From Candidatus Dependentiae bacterium (GTDB taxonomy: Bacteria > Babelota > Babeliae > Babelales > JACPOV01): a DNA stretch of 64,000 nt. The stretch lies in contig JACPOV010000008.1 of assembly GCA_016191325.1 (NCBI GenBank), positions 248,001 to 312,000 of the forward strand. The letters are read 5' to 3'. The notes under the pieces are model-generated. The model was not told where the DNA came from. It searched no databases and saw only the letters and a list, made by a program, of their open reading frames with translations. The position numbers and the translations under genes are program-made. Position 1 is the first letter of the stretch. Each line of letters opens with the position of its first letter. Shown here piece after piece: positions 50,301 to 59,467 of the stretch.

Positions 50301-52340
50301 CAGGCGCAACAATATTTCAATAAAATTAACAATACCGAGCAAGCAAATGCGGTAAATACACAGTACAAGATAGCCTATTCTCGTAGTTATACTGATATTT
50401 CAATTAATTCTATTATCCCTAGCCAGACCGATAAGCATACTATAGAGAACGTTTCAGTTGCTGGTGCAAATGTTCCAGCGCGCTACGAGCTTTTAAGTTA
50501 TGGGCTGGAATTGCCCGATTATATTCCGTTTTCATTAACAAGCGATCAGATTAAGAAAATGGCACCGGATGCGTTATCAGCTTTCTTGGTTAATTACGCA
50601 TTTTTACTTTTTGTTGATCAAGCTCTTAAGGCTCAAGGTATGAGTTATTCAGATGCGTTTAGTGGTGTTCAGGTGCGCAGTGATATAGGCCCAGATGTGC
50701 GAACAATAATTATGCAAGGATATCAATTTGTAAAAAACCTGCAGGCGCGCATTGCAGGTAAACAATCATCACTCAGTCTGGTTGAGCGAAAAAATGCATA
50801 TGGTACTACGGTTTTCGATCTTTTTGAAAAATATAAACCAATTCCTGTGCAGCCGATCACCGGCTTTCCAATGACCGCAGTTCCGTATCCTTCATTTCCG
50901 ACAGTGCAGGGATATTATGGATGGGCGCAGCGCCTTGCAAATCCTGCAACGCCTACAATAACAGCTGGAGGGCAAACGTATGTTTCTGGCAATGATCCGG
51001 AAACATACAAGTTGGCGACTACTTTGCTCGCCCAAGCATATCTTTCGGCGGCTGCGATTTATAAAAAGCGTTTAGATTTTCTCATGAATGGTGGAGATGT
51101 ATCACTGATTGATCCAGGTATGAGCGCCGATGAAATGAAGAATTTAACGGCAGCGCGCCAAGATATTATAAAATTGCAATCAATAGATAAGAACGATATG
51201 AATGTTAAGCTTGCAGACTTTATGCAAACGTACAAGCTCATCCAAGATTACGCTCTTAACGTTATTGCTTTGTATTATAGTTTAGCTTCTGAATTATATG
51301 ATCAACTTGGCGATGTAGAGCGTGTCGCTGCAATAAATATCGCTATGAATGGAGATTTGTACAACCAGCTTGGTGATTTAGCGCAACTGTTTTTAGTTGG
51401 CGATCCGTTTGCTACTGAATATTTTTATGGCAGCCAAGATAGTTATGGCGGTGTGCTGATCGATGTTAAAGATTATTATTTGACGGCCGTTAAAGCGTAT
51501 GGATCAAAAGATGAACGTTCAAATAAATTGGTTGAAACTGCTGGAAATCTTTTTGTGCAGGCGGGAGATATTCTTACTAACCAACAAAACTATTTTGGAT
51601 CAGTAAGCCTTTATTCTTTTGCGGTTGGCGCATTCAAATCTATGGTACCGGTTGATCAAAAAAAATTAGATGCTGCAAATCTTAAGCTACTGCAAGGGTA
51701 TTATAAAGGTTCTTCTAATAATATGATTCAGTATCATACTGCTCGTTCGGCTCCAATAACCATTACGCTTTCAACCGGGCAACAAGAAACGATCAATTTG
51801 AGCGACCTTATTGCTAAAGCTGGTAATGGGGATACTGCCGAAAATGATAAAGCACAATCAATTAAAGAGGCGTTTCTTGATGCGCTTGTTTATTATATGG
51901 GAGGTTCGCTTGCTGCAAATCAATTAGCGGGTAGTTCTGCTGATAGCTCTCAAGGAAACACCGCCGATGAATCTAAAGATCCAGTAGTTCTAGCTGCAAA
52001 GCAACTCGTTAACGGCTACTTAACGCAAATTAACGTTTCATTTGATTCGGTAGAGAGCGTTATACAATGGCTTATGAGTGATTCGTTTGCACAAACGCTC
52101 AATGGTGCATTTGACTATTTTAGTAAGCAGATTCTGAATTCACCCGATCAAACGGCGCGCCTTGCCGGATATCGGGCGCTTGGTATGTGGATGAATAGGC
52201 TGTTTTATGATGCGTTTGGTAAAGTTTACATGCAAGATTATTTGGGAGAAGTTTCGGCAAATGCGTTACAACTTCTTTTGCAAAGCGTAAAAGATGAGGA
52301 GCAGGCTATTGCCGCACCTGCCCAGCAGTGGATTGGATAA
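47328..52340 (+). CDS. giant secreted TPR-like helical protein
   Basis: 1670 residues from ATG 47328 (GAGAGAGGA upstream). Signal peptide MKKGVFWLLGLLITAPLAG. Almost wholly helical; TPR-like units recur: AITAYQQAVKAFTVANDTIDA near residue 500, SVYKSIGDYYFAKKDYTKASSAYYQAQQYFNK near 975, LFVQAGDILTNQQNYFGSVSLYSF near 1415. The first ~240 residues look like coiled coil (SQAALLKEVSSLQAAI). Gln/Ala/Asn-rich; no catalytic motif seen. Monocistronic, the largest gene in the window. Likely periplasmic or surface scaffold. Confidence 0.75.
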   Translation: MKKGVFWLLGLLITAPLAGQQAAFDGNTVLKKLADTVSSQGDKVSELITNWQASIQSMQTDIALLPADSQAALLKEVSSLQAAIAQGNSSIQALIADRKATAEKAIQDTIKQVGTGQLGSAQALRSVQALIFEVNKALSDGVSLFNRTIASSFNSTQQNVARLVNPIKRSQSSQALIEAQKQQKEHRAQVISLVRALSSLSDQLTMARSAARKAVADFGAKGEMPNETISSVTRDYRQLLKPLSRAYQANQIKADFNDKTNLLSATLRELIRFYLTTTSLYLNKAKQQLKAKDKAGYHETMYHLAKLLTGIGKGGGALVTASGFGAAVKAIAGETFPTQQDIVTKFYDINKTKIAMGEFLAAFQDLIATVPAPTEEQLRIAAAYYYEIGTNFSVIDPNQLPALQKTINSNYAFMLILRAAALLKSMVAGKDNNATLNEAINAYGQAAKYFSQANDSANQAQYQALHDNLVSALKFLDQGKSAEDAGNTAQAITAYQQAVKAFTVANDTIDAQRLNTQMSRLQAQQGRKDGIAQLASFADQTKTQMQNYMAYISTLKEDADQRPFFEVWLTQLGKIAPEVLQNYSLAVQKLKEMNSSTADLQAAIDVLNGLIAVQNVLPSGDKLLANSTLDALNDAQNNYFASAIQAAQKADAAYNLQPGLAQLIPIYPSAFANEALNQYLSNGQQWNFTTLIQRHIAKLFSSIINDSMDPITAAQFYSAAIAGRSPYLSTQLNDYLKKKLNDFAGRKQNIDALLADAQKAEAAARAMTVAQWGALNPQASVYSSPADNAWKDVLRLYLTAYRLGSLDARQDYLRVLQEYQDAYMKNVPALFYPPMNVAKLAFARLVLHHQANDVQATNESFKQIADLLKPAFDEMNTALSRVKNPAYIATAGEILVDMAGFLSRFDQILADQQSIIAELAPGSSAQGLTVFEKNINTQQDTVTVSIGLPGQAPALSITLVNIDALSASVYKSIGDYYFAKKDYTKASSAYYQAQQYFNKINNTEQANAVNTQYKIAYSRSYTDISINSIIPSQTDKHTIENVSVAGANVPARYELLSYGLELPDYIPFSLTSDQIKKMAPDALSAFLVNYAFLLFVDQALKAQGMSYSDAFSGVQVRSDIGPDVRTIIMQGYQFVKNLQARIAGKQSSLSLVERKNAYGTTVFDLFEKYKPIPVQPITGFPMTAVPYPSFPTVQGYYGWAQRLANPATPTITAGGQTYVSGNDPETYKLATTLLAQAYLSAAAIYKKRLDFLMNGGDVSLIDPGMSADEMKNLTAARQDIIKLQSIDKNDMNVKLADFMQTYKLIQDYALNVIALYYSLASELYDQLGDVERVAAINIAMNGDLYNQLGDLAQLFLVGDPFATEYFYGSQDSYGGVLIDVKDYYLTAVKAYGSKDERSNKLVETAGNLFVQAGDILTNQQNYFGSVSLYSFAVGAFKSMVPVDQKKLDAANLKLLQGYYKGSSNNMIQYHTARSAPITITLSTGQQETINLSDLIAKAGNGDTAENDKAQSIKEAFLDALVYYMGGSLAANQLAGSSADSSQGNTADESKDPVVLAAKQLVNGYLTQINVSFDSVESVIQWLMSDSFAQTLNGAFDYFSKQILNSPDQTARLAGYRALGMWMNRLFYDAFGKVYMQDYLGEVSANALQLLLQSVKDEEQAIAAPAQQWIG

Positions 52341-52346
52341 GATTGG

Positions 52347-52973
52347 TTATCCATTAAACGCATCGAAAAAGAATTTCGCTTCGTCTTCAGGGGAAGCTGC
52401 GTCCGTAATTGGTTTTCCAATAATAAGGCCATCAGGATTGATAGCTTTTATTTTATCGATCGAATCTTTGGTAATGCGTCCCGAAATGAAAATTGGTAAA
52501 TTAGTATTACCGCGAACCATTTCCCACTTATCCGCTAATGCAAAAGCTTCTTCGCGCTGTTCATACGGCCGATGAAAAAGCAAAGCGTTAACGCCTATGC
52601 TTTTTGCTTCAAGCGCCGATTGGCCAAGCGAGCATGAATCAAGTAAATCGAGCATTACCGATTTATTAAATTCGTGTGCGGTTGTTGAGGCAGAGTGAAT
52701 AACATCTTTTGTTGTTCCCGCCATTACTGTAATCCAATCAGCACCCGCTTGAGCGAGTAGGGTAACAGCGTGTTTGCCACGATCAACAATCTTTGCATCT
52801 GCCAGAAGAATTTTATCTGGAAAGACTTCTCGAAATGTTTCTACAGCTTTGACTCCATGCTTGAGTAATAACAATGATCCTATTTCAAGTATTGACGCAT
52901 ACGGTGCTACCGCAGTTGCGATCGATACCGCCTTTTCTAAATCGGTCATATCAAAAGCAATCTGTAATTTCAT
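52347..52973 (-). CDS. 3-keto-L-gulonate-6-phosphate decarboxylase / hexulose-6-phosphate synthase family
   Basis: 208 residues, OMP-decarboxylase superfamily TIM barrel. Substrate/metal motif LADAKIVDRGK (D-x-K-x-x-D), early Asp (AFDMTD), EIGS, LLFHRP, and C-terminal IIGKPITDAASPEDEA, the phosphate-binding end that resembles UlaD (RDAASP). The HPS and KGPDC activities share this motif, and I cannot separate them by eye. No pathway partner (hexulose isomerase, Ula operon) is adjacent. RBS AAAGGA. Confidence 0.85.
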   Translation of the reverse strand: MKLQIAFDMTDLEKAVSIATAVAPYASILEIGSLLLLKHGVKAVETFREVFPDKILLADAKIVDRGKHAVTLLAQAGADWITVMAGTTKDVIHSASTTAHEFNKSVMLDLLDSCSLGQSALEAKSIGVNALLFHRPYEQREEAFALADKWEMVRGNTNLPIFISGRITKDSIDKIKAINPDGLIIGKPITDAASPEDEAKFFFDAFNG

Positions 52974-53073
52974 ATGATCCTTTCTTGCGCTCTAGGCACA
53001 TCTGATGAAGGTAGTATACATGATTTATGTGTATAAGAAAAATTAAGGCGATAACCCCATGATAATGCATATA

Positions 53074-53787
53074 TTATTGCACTAATTGTTCAGAATAATA
53101 GGTTTCTGATACTTTTTTTATTTCTTGGGTGATTGGCTTAAAAAATTGGCGCATTTTTATCATCCAAAGTGCTGGAACAGTACTATTGATATTCTTTTTT
53201 ACATAAATCGGCGGCAAAATCAAATTTGGATTCGGTTCTACCGGAATTATTCCCTCAGGAATGTAGATCGAACTTGGCTTAGCAAAAAGAACAATCGTAT
53301 CAAGTTGGATTCTATTATTTTCAGGAAGTGATACTTTTTCTATTTTCCACGAGGTTATGTTCGTTTTTGGATCCTGGCTGCGGGTATATGAGTACCGTAC
53401 TGCAGGTGCGGACGGGTCGATTTCCCAATGGTGGATGGTATTTCCTATCATCGCAACGGGAACAATCCGTTCAGTAACTAGGATATGAATGGTTTGGCTT
53501 TGTTGTTTGAGTGGAAAACGTATTTGACCATTGAAATCGGACGCGGTTATGTACCCCCAATAGGTGCTGAAAATTCCTTCAGCTGTTCTTGTATCACTAC
53601 GGTTTCTCAGTGTTTTTATAGCTAATTTTCCAGGTGTAGAGACAAGCGCTTTGAGCTCTTCGTGTGTGGCATTCTGATCAAAAGGATAGGGGCGCAAAAA
53701 GAAGGTTATCTGCGTTGCCAAGCAGGATGAACTGCAAATTATTAAAAAAAACGGTATCCTTAAGAATCGTATAGGTAATGTTTTCAC
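53074..53787 (-). CDS. secreted protein of unknown function
   Basis: 237 residues, GTG start with GGGAG upstream. Signal peptide ends SSSCLA before Thr. The body is beta-rich (TQITFFLRPYPFD, GQIRFPLKQQSQTIHILVTERI, SYTRSQDPKTNITSWKIEKV) with a late Pro-rich stretch (PEGIIPVEPNPNLILPPI). A Cys in SSSC near the cleavage site could make it a lipoprotein, but the lipobox is poor. No family recognised. Confidence 0.6.
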   Translation of the reverse strand: MKTLPIRFLRIPFFLIICSSSCLATQITFFLRPYPFDQNATHEELKALVSTPGKLAIKTLRNRSDTRTAEGIFSTYWGYITASDFNGQIRFPLKQQSQTIHILVTERIVPVAMIGNTIHHWEIDPSAPAVRYSYTRSQDPKTNITSWKIEKVSLPENNRIQLDTIVLFAKPSSIYIPEGIIPVEPNPNLILPPIYVKKNINSTVPALWMIKMRQFFKPITQEIKKVSETYYSEQLVQ

Positions 53788-53859
53788 TGCGTTCTCCCAT
53801 AAGTTTCTAAGAATATAATAACAAAGATTGAATATAAAAATATATAAATTTGGAAATAT

Positions 53860-54516
53860 ATGATCAATGAGAATATTTTAGCGTCCGATGCTGATAAACA
53901 ACTCTTTCAAGAGTTTGTAAGAAATGAACGACTTTCCGAGTCACAAGCTGAGCAATTTAAGGCTTATTTAGGGCTTCTTATTGAATGGAATGAAAAATTT
54001 AATATTACTGCCCTCACTTCGGTCTCTGAAATCATAAGTTTCCATTTCAAAGATTCACTCGCATTGGATAAATTCATTAATTTAGAAGAAATCTCGATGA
54101 TTGCCGACGTTGGAACCGGCGGCGGCTTTCCGGGTATTCCGCTAAAAATTCGTTATCCGCATCTTGCGATCCAGTTGATCGAAGTAAACCAAAAAAAGGT
54201 TCAGTTCCTTACGATGATAGCACAAACGTTGGGGTTATCTAACGTGCAGACAAGCGATCTTGATTGGCGCACTTTCTTGAGAAAAACCAATTATCCGATA
54301 GATCTTTTTGTCTCGCGTGCATCACTGGCACCAGAAGAACTCATTCGTTTGTTTAAGGGGGACAGTCCGTATCAAAAAGCGCGAATGGTGTACTGGGCTT
54401 CGATGCATTGGCATGCGAGCTCTAAAGAAGCCCCTTTGATAGAAGAGGAACATTCATATAAGATCGATCATAAGTCTCGCAGATTAATTTTTTTCAAAAA
54501 AACTGATGTAAGATGA
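53860..54516 (+). CDS. rsmG: 16S rRNA (guanine527-N7)-methyltransferase RsmG
   Basis: 218 residues. RsmG/GidB markers: LLIEWNEKFNITALT, FHFKDSLAL, IADVGTGGGFPGIPL (SAM loop) and VSRASLAPEEL. Methylates G527 of 16S rRNA using SAM. Typical length. The MATE gene follows 16 nt later. Confidence 0.95.
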   Translation: MINENILASDADKQLFQEFVRNERLSESQAEQFKAYLGLLIEWNEKFNITALTSVSEIISFHFKDSLALDKFINLEEISMIADVGTGGGFPGIPLKIRYPHLAIQLIEVNQKKVQFLTMIAQTLGLSNVQTSDLDWRTFLRKTNYPIDLFVSRASLAPEELIRLFKGDSPYQKARMVYWASMHWHASSKEAPLIEEEHSYKIDHKSRRLIFFKKTDVR

Positions 54517-54532
54517 AAAAAGGGATATTTTA

Positions 54533-56011
54533 ATGGAAATAAGGCACATCACCGGCAGCGCGAAGCAAGGATCGCTTAACATGTCCAAAATACAAGAAGC
54601 TAGCCCGAAAAAAAAGTTATTGAAAAGCTATTATGATGGGATCGTTGATACAGAAAATGGCGGCGAAACCTATGGCACTATTTTAAAATATTTTATTCCA
54701 GAATTCATCACTTCGCTTTTGCTTTATGCAATAATTCCTCTCATTGATGCACGATGGATAGCTGGCCTTAAATCCACTTCATTGTATGCGACCGTGGGCG
54801 TGACCAACACTCTTATACATTTTATAGTTAAAGCGGCTGAGGGGTTTTCGGTAGGTACCGTTATCGTTGCCGGGCAATACAATGGTTTAAGTGAATATAA
54901 AGAAGTAGGCCGATCGTTGTCTGCTGCTTTTTGGGTGACCGCTATCTTCGGTACCCTTATTTCAGCTGGATTATATGCAGGCGCTTATTGGATCTATTGG
55001 CTCTATGGTGTGCCAGAAAAAATGATCATGCTCGGTATTCCGTTTTTGAGAACCCGCGCAATCGGCATATTCTTTATGTTTATGTTTTTTGCATTTATTG
55101 GTTTTTTACGCGGAATAAAAAAGCCGCGCATTCCTATGCAAATATTTATTGTGGGTGCTATTACATTTCTTTTTTTCGATTATGTTCTTATCAACGGTGT
55201 CTGGGGATTTCCCGCATTAGGATTACAGGGCTCAGCAATTGCTTCGGTAATTCAATATGGCGTAATGCTCTTACTCGCGATCACCTACGTTGTGGTAAAT
55301 CCGGATAATCGTAAGTATGGTATTTCGATTATGAAAGATATCACTAACCACGAACGCATGATCGATATTATCAAACTCAGTTGGCCGGTCGTTTTAGATA
55401 AAACGCTTTTTGCCGCAGCCTATATTTGGCTTGGATTTCTCATTAATCCTATGGGTAAATACGCTATTGCCAGTTATAGCGTGATAAAAGATTTAGAGCG
55501 TTTGGCAATTCAGCCGGCAGCAGCCTTTGCGCAAGTAATTACCTACTTGGTAAGTAACGCATACAGCGTGCATCATTGGAATGCTATTAAGGTAAATATT
55601 AAAAAAGTTATTTTCTTATCGTCGGTTTTCGTTTTTTCTATCTTGATTCTTTTTTCTTATAAGCCTGAATTTTTCATCTCTATTTTTGACCCAAAAAAGA
55701 AATTTACTGAATTTGCAGCTGCGGTTTTCCCTCTCATGAGCATGCTTGTTCTTTTTGATGTTGTTCAGCTTGTTCTTTCTGCTGCATTGCGCGGTGCTGC
55801 AAACGTGCGCATTGTTATGTGGGCTCGCATGGGGACCTTTTTACTTTATTTTATTCCGGTCTCGTATCTTTTTGCTCAGGTTACTGTTCTGAATCCTATG
55901 ATAAAATTCTTGTGCATCTATGGCTCTTTTTATTTAGGAAACGCAGTTATGAGTCTCATCTATATCTGGCGCTTGAGAGGCGAAGATTGGAAAAAAGAGT
56001 CGATCAACTAA
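54533..56011 (+). CDS. MATE-family efflux transporter
   Basis: 492 residues with about 12 hydrophobic segments. MATE features: FIPEFITSLLLYAIIPLID (first helix pair), GQYNGLSEYKEVGRSL loop, and second-half repeat with LSWPVVLDKTLFAAAYIW. Na+/H+-driven exporters of drugs or metabolites. The ~40-residue N-terminal polar tail is longer than usual. AAAGGG 11 nt before ATG. Downstream of rsmG in the same orientation. Confidence 0.88.
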   Translation: MEIRHITGSAKQGSLNMSKIQEASPKKKLLKSYYDGIVDTENGGETYGTILKYFIPEFITSLLLYAIIPLIDARWIAGLKSTSLYATVGVTNTLIHFIVKAAEGFSVGTVIVAGQYNGLSEYKEVGRSLSAAFWVTAIFGTLISAGLYAGAYWIYWLYGVPEKMIMLGIPFLRTRAIGIFFMFMFFAFIGFLRGIKKPRIPMQIFIVGAITFLFFDYVLINGVWGFPALGLQGSAIASVIQYGVMLLLAITYVVVNPDNRKYGISIMKDITNHERMIDIIKLSWPVVLDKTLFAAAYIWLGFLINPMGKYAIASYSVIKDLERLAIQPAAAFAQVITYLVSNAYSVHHWNAIKVNIKKVIFLSSVFVFSILILFSYKPEFFISIFDPKKKFTEFAAAVFPLMSMLVLFDVVQLVLSAALRGAANVRIVMWARMGTFLLYFIPVSYLFAQVTVLNPMIKFLCIYGSFYLGNAVMSLIYIWRLRGEDWKKESIN

Positions 56012-56150
56012 AAACCGGCGCTTTTTTGGCATGAAAATCTGCTCTTAGAAAATTTCTTGGTATCCGCACAGATGAATGACCTTGAGCAATTTGTGAGGTT
56101 AAGTTGTTTTTGGTAGTATTACTTAAAAAGCTCCATCTTGAAAGATTGCT

Positions 56151-56435
56151 ATGACCGATATAACAAAAGAAGAATTAATCAAATTAGCTCGGATCTCACA
56201 ACTTCATTTAGAAGAAAGTGAGATTATTCCACTTATGACTCACGTACAATCAATATTGGCCTATGCGCAGCGCGTTAAAGATATCGCAAGCTCTGGCGAA
56301 TTTGATCACGCGCAGCAAGTAAATGTACTTCGGCCAGATGTGGTGATTCGCACCGATAATGAATTGATATTAAGTCGTGCGCCTGAGCGTGAAGGCAACT
56401 TCTTTGTTGTACCAAAAATTATTGAATCCAAGTAG
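56151..56435 (+). CDS. gatC: Asp-tRNA(Asn)/Glu-tRNA(Gln) amidotransferase subunit C
   Basis: 94 residues, helical with a Pro-rich C-terminus (RVKDIASSGEFDHAQQ, RPDVV, RAPEREGNFFVVPKIIE). Stabilises GatA within the GatCAB complex. gatA starts 8 nt downstream. Weak RBS. Confidence 0.93.
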   Translation: MTDITKEELIKLARISQLHLEESEIIPLMTHVQSILAYAQRVKDIASSGEFDHAQQVNVLRPDVVIRTDNELILSRAPEREGNFFVVPKIIESK

Positions 56436-56443
56436 GAACATTA

Positions 56444-57892
56444 ATGAACAATTTAGCTTTTGCAACGATTGACGAGCTTCGTTCTGCTCTCGAAAAAAAA
56501 GAAATTTCTTCAAAAGAACTTCTTAATTTTCATCTCGAGCGATTTTCAAAATATGATAAAACTATCGGATCTGCGCTAGAAATTTTTAATTCCGACTCAA
56601 TTATGGCAGAAAGTGCAGCATCAGGAAAATTATTCGCGATGCCTGGCCTTATTAAAGACAACATTTGCCAAAAAAATCGGATCACTTCGTGCGGATCTAA
56701 AATTTTGCAAAATTATTCTGCGCCATACGATGCAACCGCCATTGCGCGTTTGAAATCTGCCGGTGCATTTCTTGTTGGGCGCGCAAATTGCGATGAATTT
56801 GCAATGGGCAGCTCAACCGAAACATCAGCATATCAAAAAACTAGAAATCCATGGGATGTTTCTCGTGTTCCGGGTGGCTCCAGCGGCGGATCAATAGCTG
56901 CAGTTGCTGCAGGATTTGTTCCATGGGCTTTGGGATCTGAAACGGGCGGTTCTGTGCGTCAGCCCGCTGCGTTTTGTGGCATCGTTGGATTTAAACCAAC
57001 TTACGGATTAATTTCCCGTTACGGGCTTGTTGCGTATGCATCATCGTTTGACCAAATTGGTATCGCTACGCGCACCGTTAAAGATACGGCGCATGTACTT
57101 TCAGTCATTGCGGGGCACGATGAACGTGATTCAACTACGTTGCAACAACCAACCAAAGATTATACGGCTACCCTCAACGGCAAAATTAAACCGGGCATGC
57201 GCATTGGGATTATAGAAAATGCTCTCTATGCCGAGGGTGTAGATGCGCAAGTGGTGAATGCGATCGAGCAAGCGATTAAAGAGCTTGAGCGTTTGGGCGC
57301 GACAATAAAACGAATTACATTGCCAGTGCTTGATTATAGCGCAGCGGTTTACTTTATTTTAAGTAGAGCGGAAGCGGCATCAAATCTTTCACGTTTTGAT
57401 GGCGTTCGATACGGACTACGAGTCAAAAAACCAACTCTTGCCCAAATGTACGCACAAACGCGTGAGCAAGGTTTTGGCAAAGAGGTAAAAGCGCGCATTA
57501 TGATCGGAAATTATGTACTTTCCGTCGGCCATGCTGGTGAATTTTATGTGAATGCAAAAAAAGTACAAGGCTTGATGCGGAATGCTTTCAATCAGGCGTT
57601 TGAAGATGTCGATCTTCTTGTAGCGCCAACGCATCCCGCTCCCGCATTCAAATTTGGTGAATTTGATGAGAATAAGTTGCAAATGGATCTACAGGATTAT
57701 TTTACCTGTGCAATGAATATTACCGGCATTCCTGCAATTTCTATTCCATGTGGCATGAGCAGCGAAAATTTACCGATCGGGTTTCAGCTCATTGCTCCGC
57801 ATAATGCTGAAGAGCTTATGCTGCAAACGGCGCATGCGTTTGAACAAGCAACTCCGTGGCACAAAAAACATCCACAAGGATTTGGTGCATAA
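56444..57892 (+). CDS. gatA: Asp-tRNA(Asn)/Glu-tRNA(Gln) amidotransferase subunit A
   Basis: 482 residues. Amidase signature: catalytic Lys in [21 protein letters not shown], and the serine nucleophile in [16 protein letters not shown]. Releases ammonia from glutamine for GatB. RBS TAGGAACATTA. gatB is not in the window. Followed by a hairpin terminator. Confidence 0.98.
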   Translation: MNNLAFATIDELRSALEKKEISSKELLNFHLERFSKYDKTIGSALEIFNSDSIMAESAASGKLFAMPGLIKDNICQKNRITSCGSKILQNYSAPYDATAIARLKSAGAFLVGRANCDEFAMGSSTETSAYQKTRNPWDVSRVPGGSSGGSIAAVAAGFVPWALGSETGGSVRQPAAFCGIVGFKPTYGLISRYGLVAYASSFDQIGIATRTVKDTAHVLSVIAGHDERDSTTLQQPTKDYTATLNGKIKPGMRIGIIENALYAEGVDAQVVNAIEQAIKELERLGATIKRITLPVLDYSAAVYFILSRAEAASNLSRFDGVRYGLRVKKPTLAQMYAQTREQGFGKEVKARIMIGNYVLSVGHAGEFYVNAKKVQGLMRNAFNQAFEDVDLLVAPTHPAPAFKFGEFDENKLQMDLQDYFTCAMNITGIPAISIPCGMSSENLPIGFQLIAPHNAEELMLQTAHAFEQATPWHKKHPQGFGA

Positions 57893-57916
57893 TAACAATT
57901 TTTGTAAGTAGATTGA

Positions 57917-57957
57917 AAAAAGCTCTAGAAAGGCCATCTTTTTTAGAGCTTTTTTTA
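57917..57957 (+). terminator. terminator after gatA
   Basis: AAAAAGCTCTA pairs with TAGAGCTTTTT around a 16-nt loop, then a T-run. Confidence 0.8.
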
Positions 57958-58037
57958 TTTCTAAGTTTAAATCATTGGTAAATATGTATTAGACTCGAAA
58001 AAGTTTACATGCCAAAAGATAAAAAAGGGTGAGATAC

Positions 58038-58832
58038 GTGCAGTTGTTGATAGTATGTCTGTTTCTGTTTCATTTTGCTTTTGATGTTCAGGCAAATTGC
58101 ATAAATAAAAAAAAATATACAAATCCATGTTTTCAGATGCGGGATATTCCTGAATTTCTTAAAGAAGCGGTTTACCTTTATCGTTCTCTTTTTACGATCG
58201 ATACGGTAAAAGTTATTGTTGGCACCGTACCCTTTTATCTTTCAGCGCGAATGATTGATGAATCTCTGCAAAAACATTTTTATGATCGCAATTGCCATAA
58301 AAATAGAGGCCAATTTAATGGTGGATTTATTGAAGCGGTAGAAAAAACTGCATTTGCAGGTTCCGTTTTACTCTCTTCATTTTCCCTTTGGGCGCCAGAC
58401 GAACATGTGCGGCGCACAAGTCGGCTTTTTTTCGTTGGTGTGATTACCGGATTATGTTTTAAAGATGTCGTAAAATGTGCAAAAACGAATGCTAATTTGC
58501 GCCCCTGGAACGAACATTTTAGCTGTGAGCGGCGAGCGCATGGCGGATTTCCATCGGGGCATATGTTTGAAGCTTCGTATATGATGACTGTATGGGGATT
58601 AGAATATGGGGTTCGCGCATGGGTGCCGCTTGGCATATTTGCGGGGCTTATGTTTGCGGTAAGTGTGAATGCAAATCGGCATTATCTTTCGCAAACAATT
58701 GCGGGCACTTCAGTTGGCGTAATTTTTGGATTAGCAACACAAAAAGCGATAGCTTATAGCGCGAATCAGGCATGGTCAGTTGATGTGAACTGCAATGATC
58801 GAGTTGCACTTAATGTAAGCTACCGCTTTTAG
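58038..58832 (+). CDS. PAP2-superfamily phosphatase, exported/membrane
   Basis: 264 residues from GTG 58038 (AAAGGGTG upstream; GTG 58029 sits inside the site itself). Signal peptide ends DVQA. PAP2 motif 1 is KTNANLRPW and motif 2 is GGFPSGHM (about 170-176). Motif 3 is NRHYLSQ, i.e. His followed by x3-Gln instead of x3-Asp, and the usual SR pair is missing. Paralog of the 60376 product. Substrate likely a lipid phosphate or pyrophosphate; activity uncertain given motif 3. C-terminus ends in Phe. Confidence 0.8.
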   Translation: MQLLIVCLFLFHFAFDVQANCINKKKYTNPCFQMRDIPEFLKEAVYLYRSLFTIDTVKVIVGTVPFYLSARMIDESLQKHFYDRNCHKNRGQFNGGFIEAVEKTAFAGSVLLSSFSLWAPDEHVRRTSRLFFVGVITGLCFKDVVKCAKTNANLRPWNEHFSCERRAHGGFPSGHMFEASYMMTVWGLEYGVRAWVPLGIFAGLMFAVSVNANRHYLSQTIAGTSVGVIFGLATQKAIAYSANQAWSVDVNCNDRVALNVSYRF

Positions 58833-58856
58833 GAATACTTAATTTAAAATTCTTAG

Positions 58857-59249
58857 TTATTTTGTGCGCAATTGGCTTTGATAAGAACCAATTTTCTCTT
58901 GGAACGTTTCATGGTGCGCTTTCTTGTTCTCTTTCCAAGAATCAAGGTAATTAATGAGCTCGCGCTTGGTTTCTTCGCTAAATGGATAAGGATTTATGGT
59001 TGCGAGGCGTTGTCTAAGCCAGTCAAATGCTCCCATTTCAAAATCTTCCAAGTAGGCAAATTTAGCCGCAACAAATTTTTTAATATCATCAAGCAAACGG
59101 CTCCAATTATCTCGATAGGTTGTTTGCATAGCTGCCGCATTCTCTGCTGCGCTTGGCATTGTCGGTGCTTTTGGCATATTCTGAGCTGCTTGAGCAGAAA
59201 CCATACTCAAAAGTGAAAAAATGACGATCAATTGTTTTAAATTGTTCAT
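58857..59249 (-). CDS. secreted protein of unknown function
   Basis: 130 residues. Signal peptide MNNLKQLIVIFSLLSMVSAQA. Mature part is Pro/Ala-rich early (MPKAPTMPSAAE), then helical (NWSRLLDDIKKFVAAKF, FDWLRQRLATINPYPF) with a charged tail. No family recognised. On the minus strand between the first PAP2 gene and prs. Confidence 0.6.
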   Translation of the reverse strand: MNNLKQLIVIFSLLSMVSAQAAQNMPKAPTMPSAAENAAAMQTTYRDNWSRLLDDIKKFVAAKFAYLEDFEMGAFDWLRQRLATINPYPFSEETKRELINYLDSWKENKKAHHETFQEKIGSYQSQLRTK

Positions 59250-59467
59250 ACATTTCCTTTTTTTAAAAAGCGTTTATTGTAGAATGAAATTTGAATCATT
59301 TTTATAATAGCAAATATTTTCAGGCGCCGGCAATGAATGGGTAGCGGATGCCTGAAAAATGCATGAAAATAATGAAAAATCACACTTTTGACTTTTAAGT
59401 TTTTTTACTCGAAGATGAATTAATGAAGCAATGGAGCGATTTGACTGTTATTTAAAGGTAATTCTTC

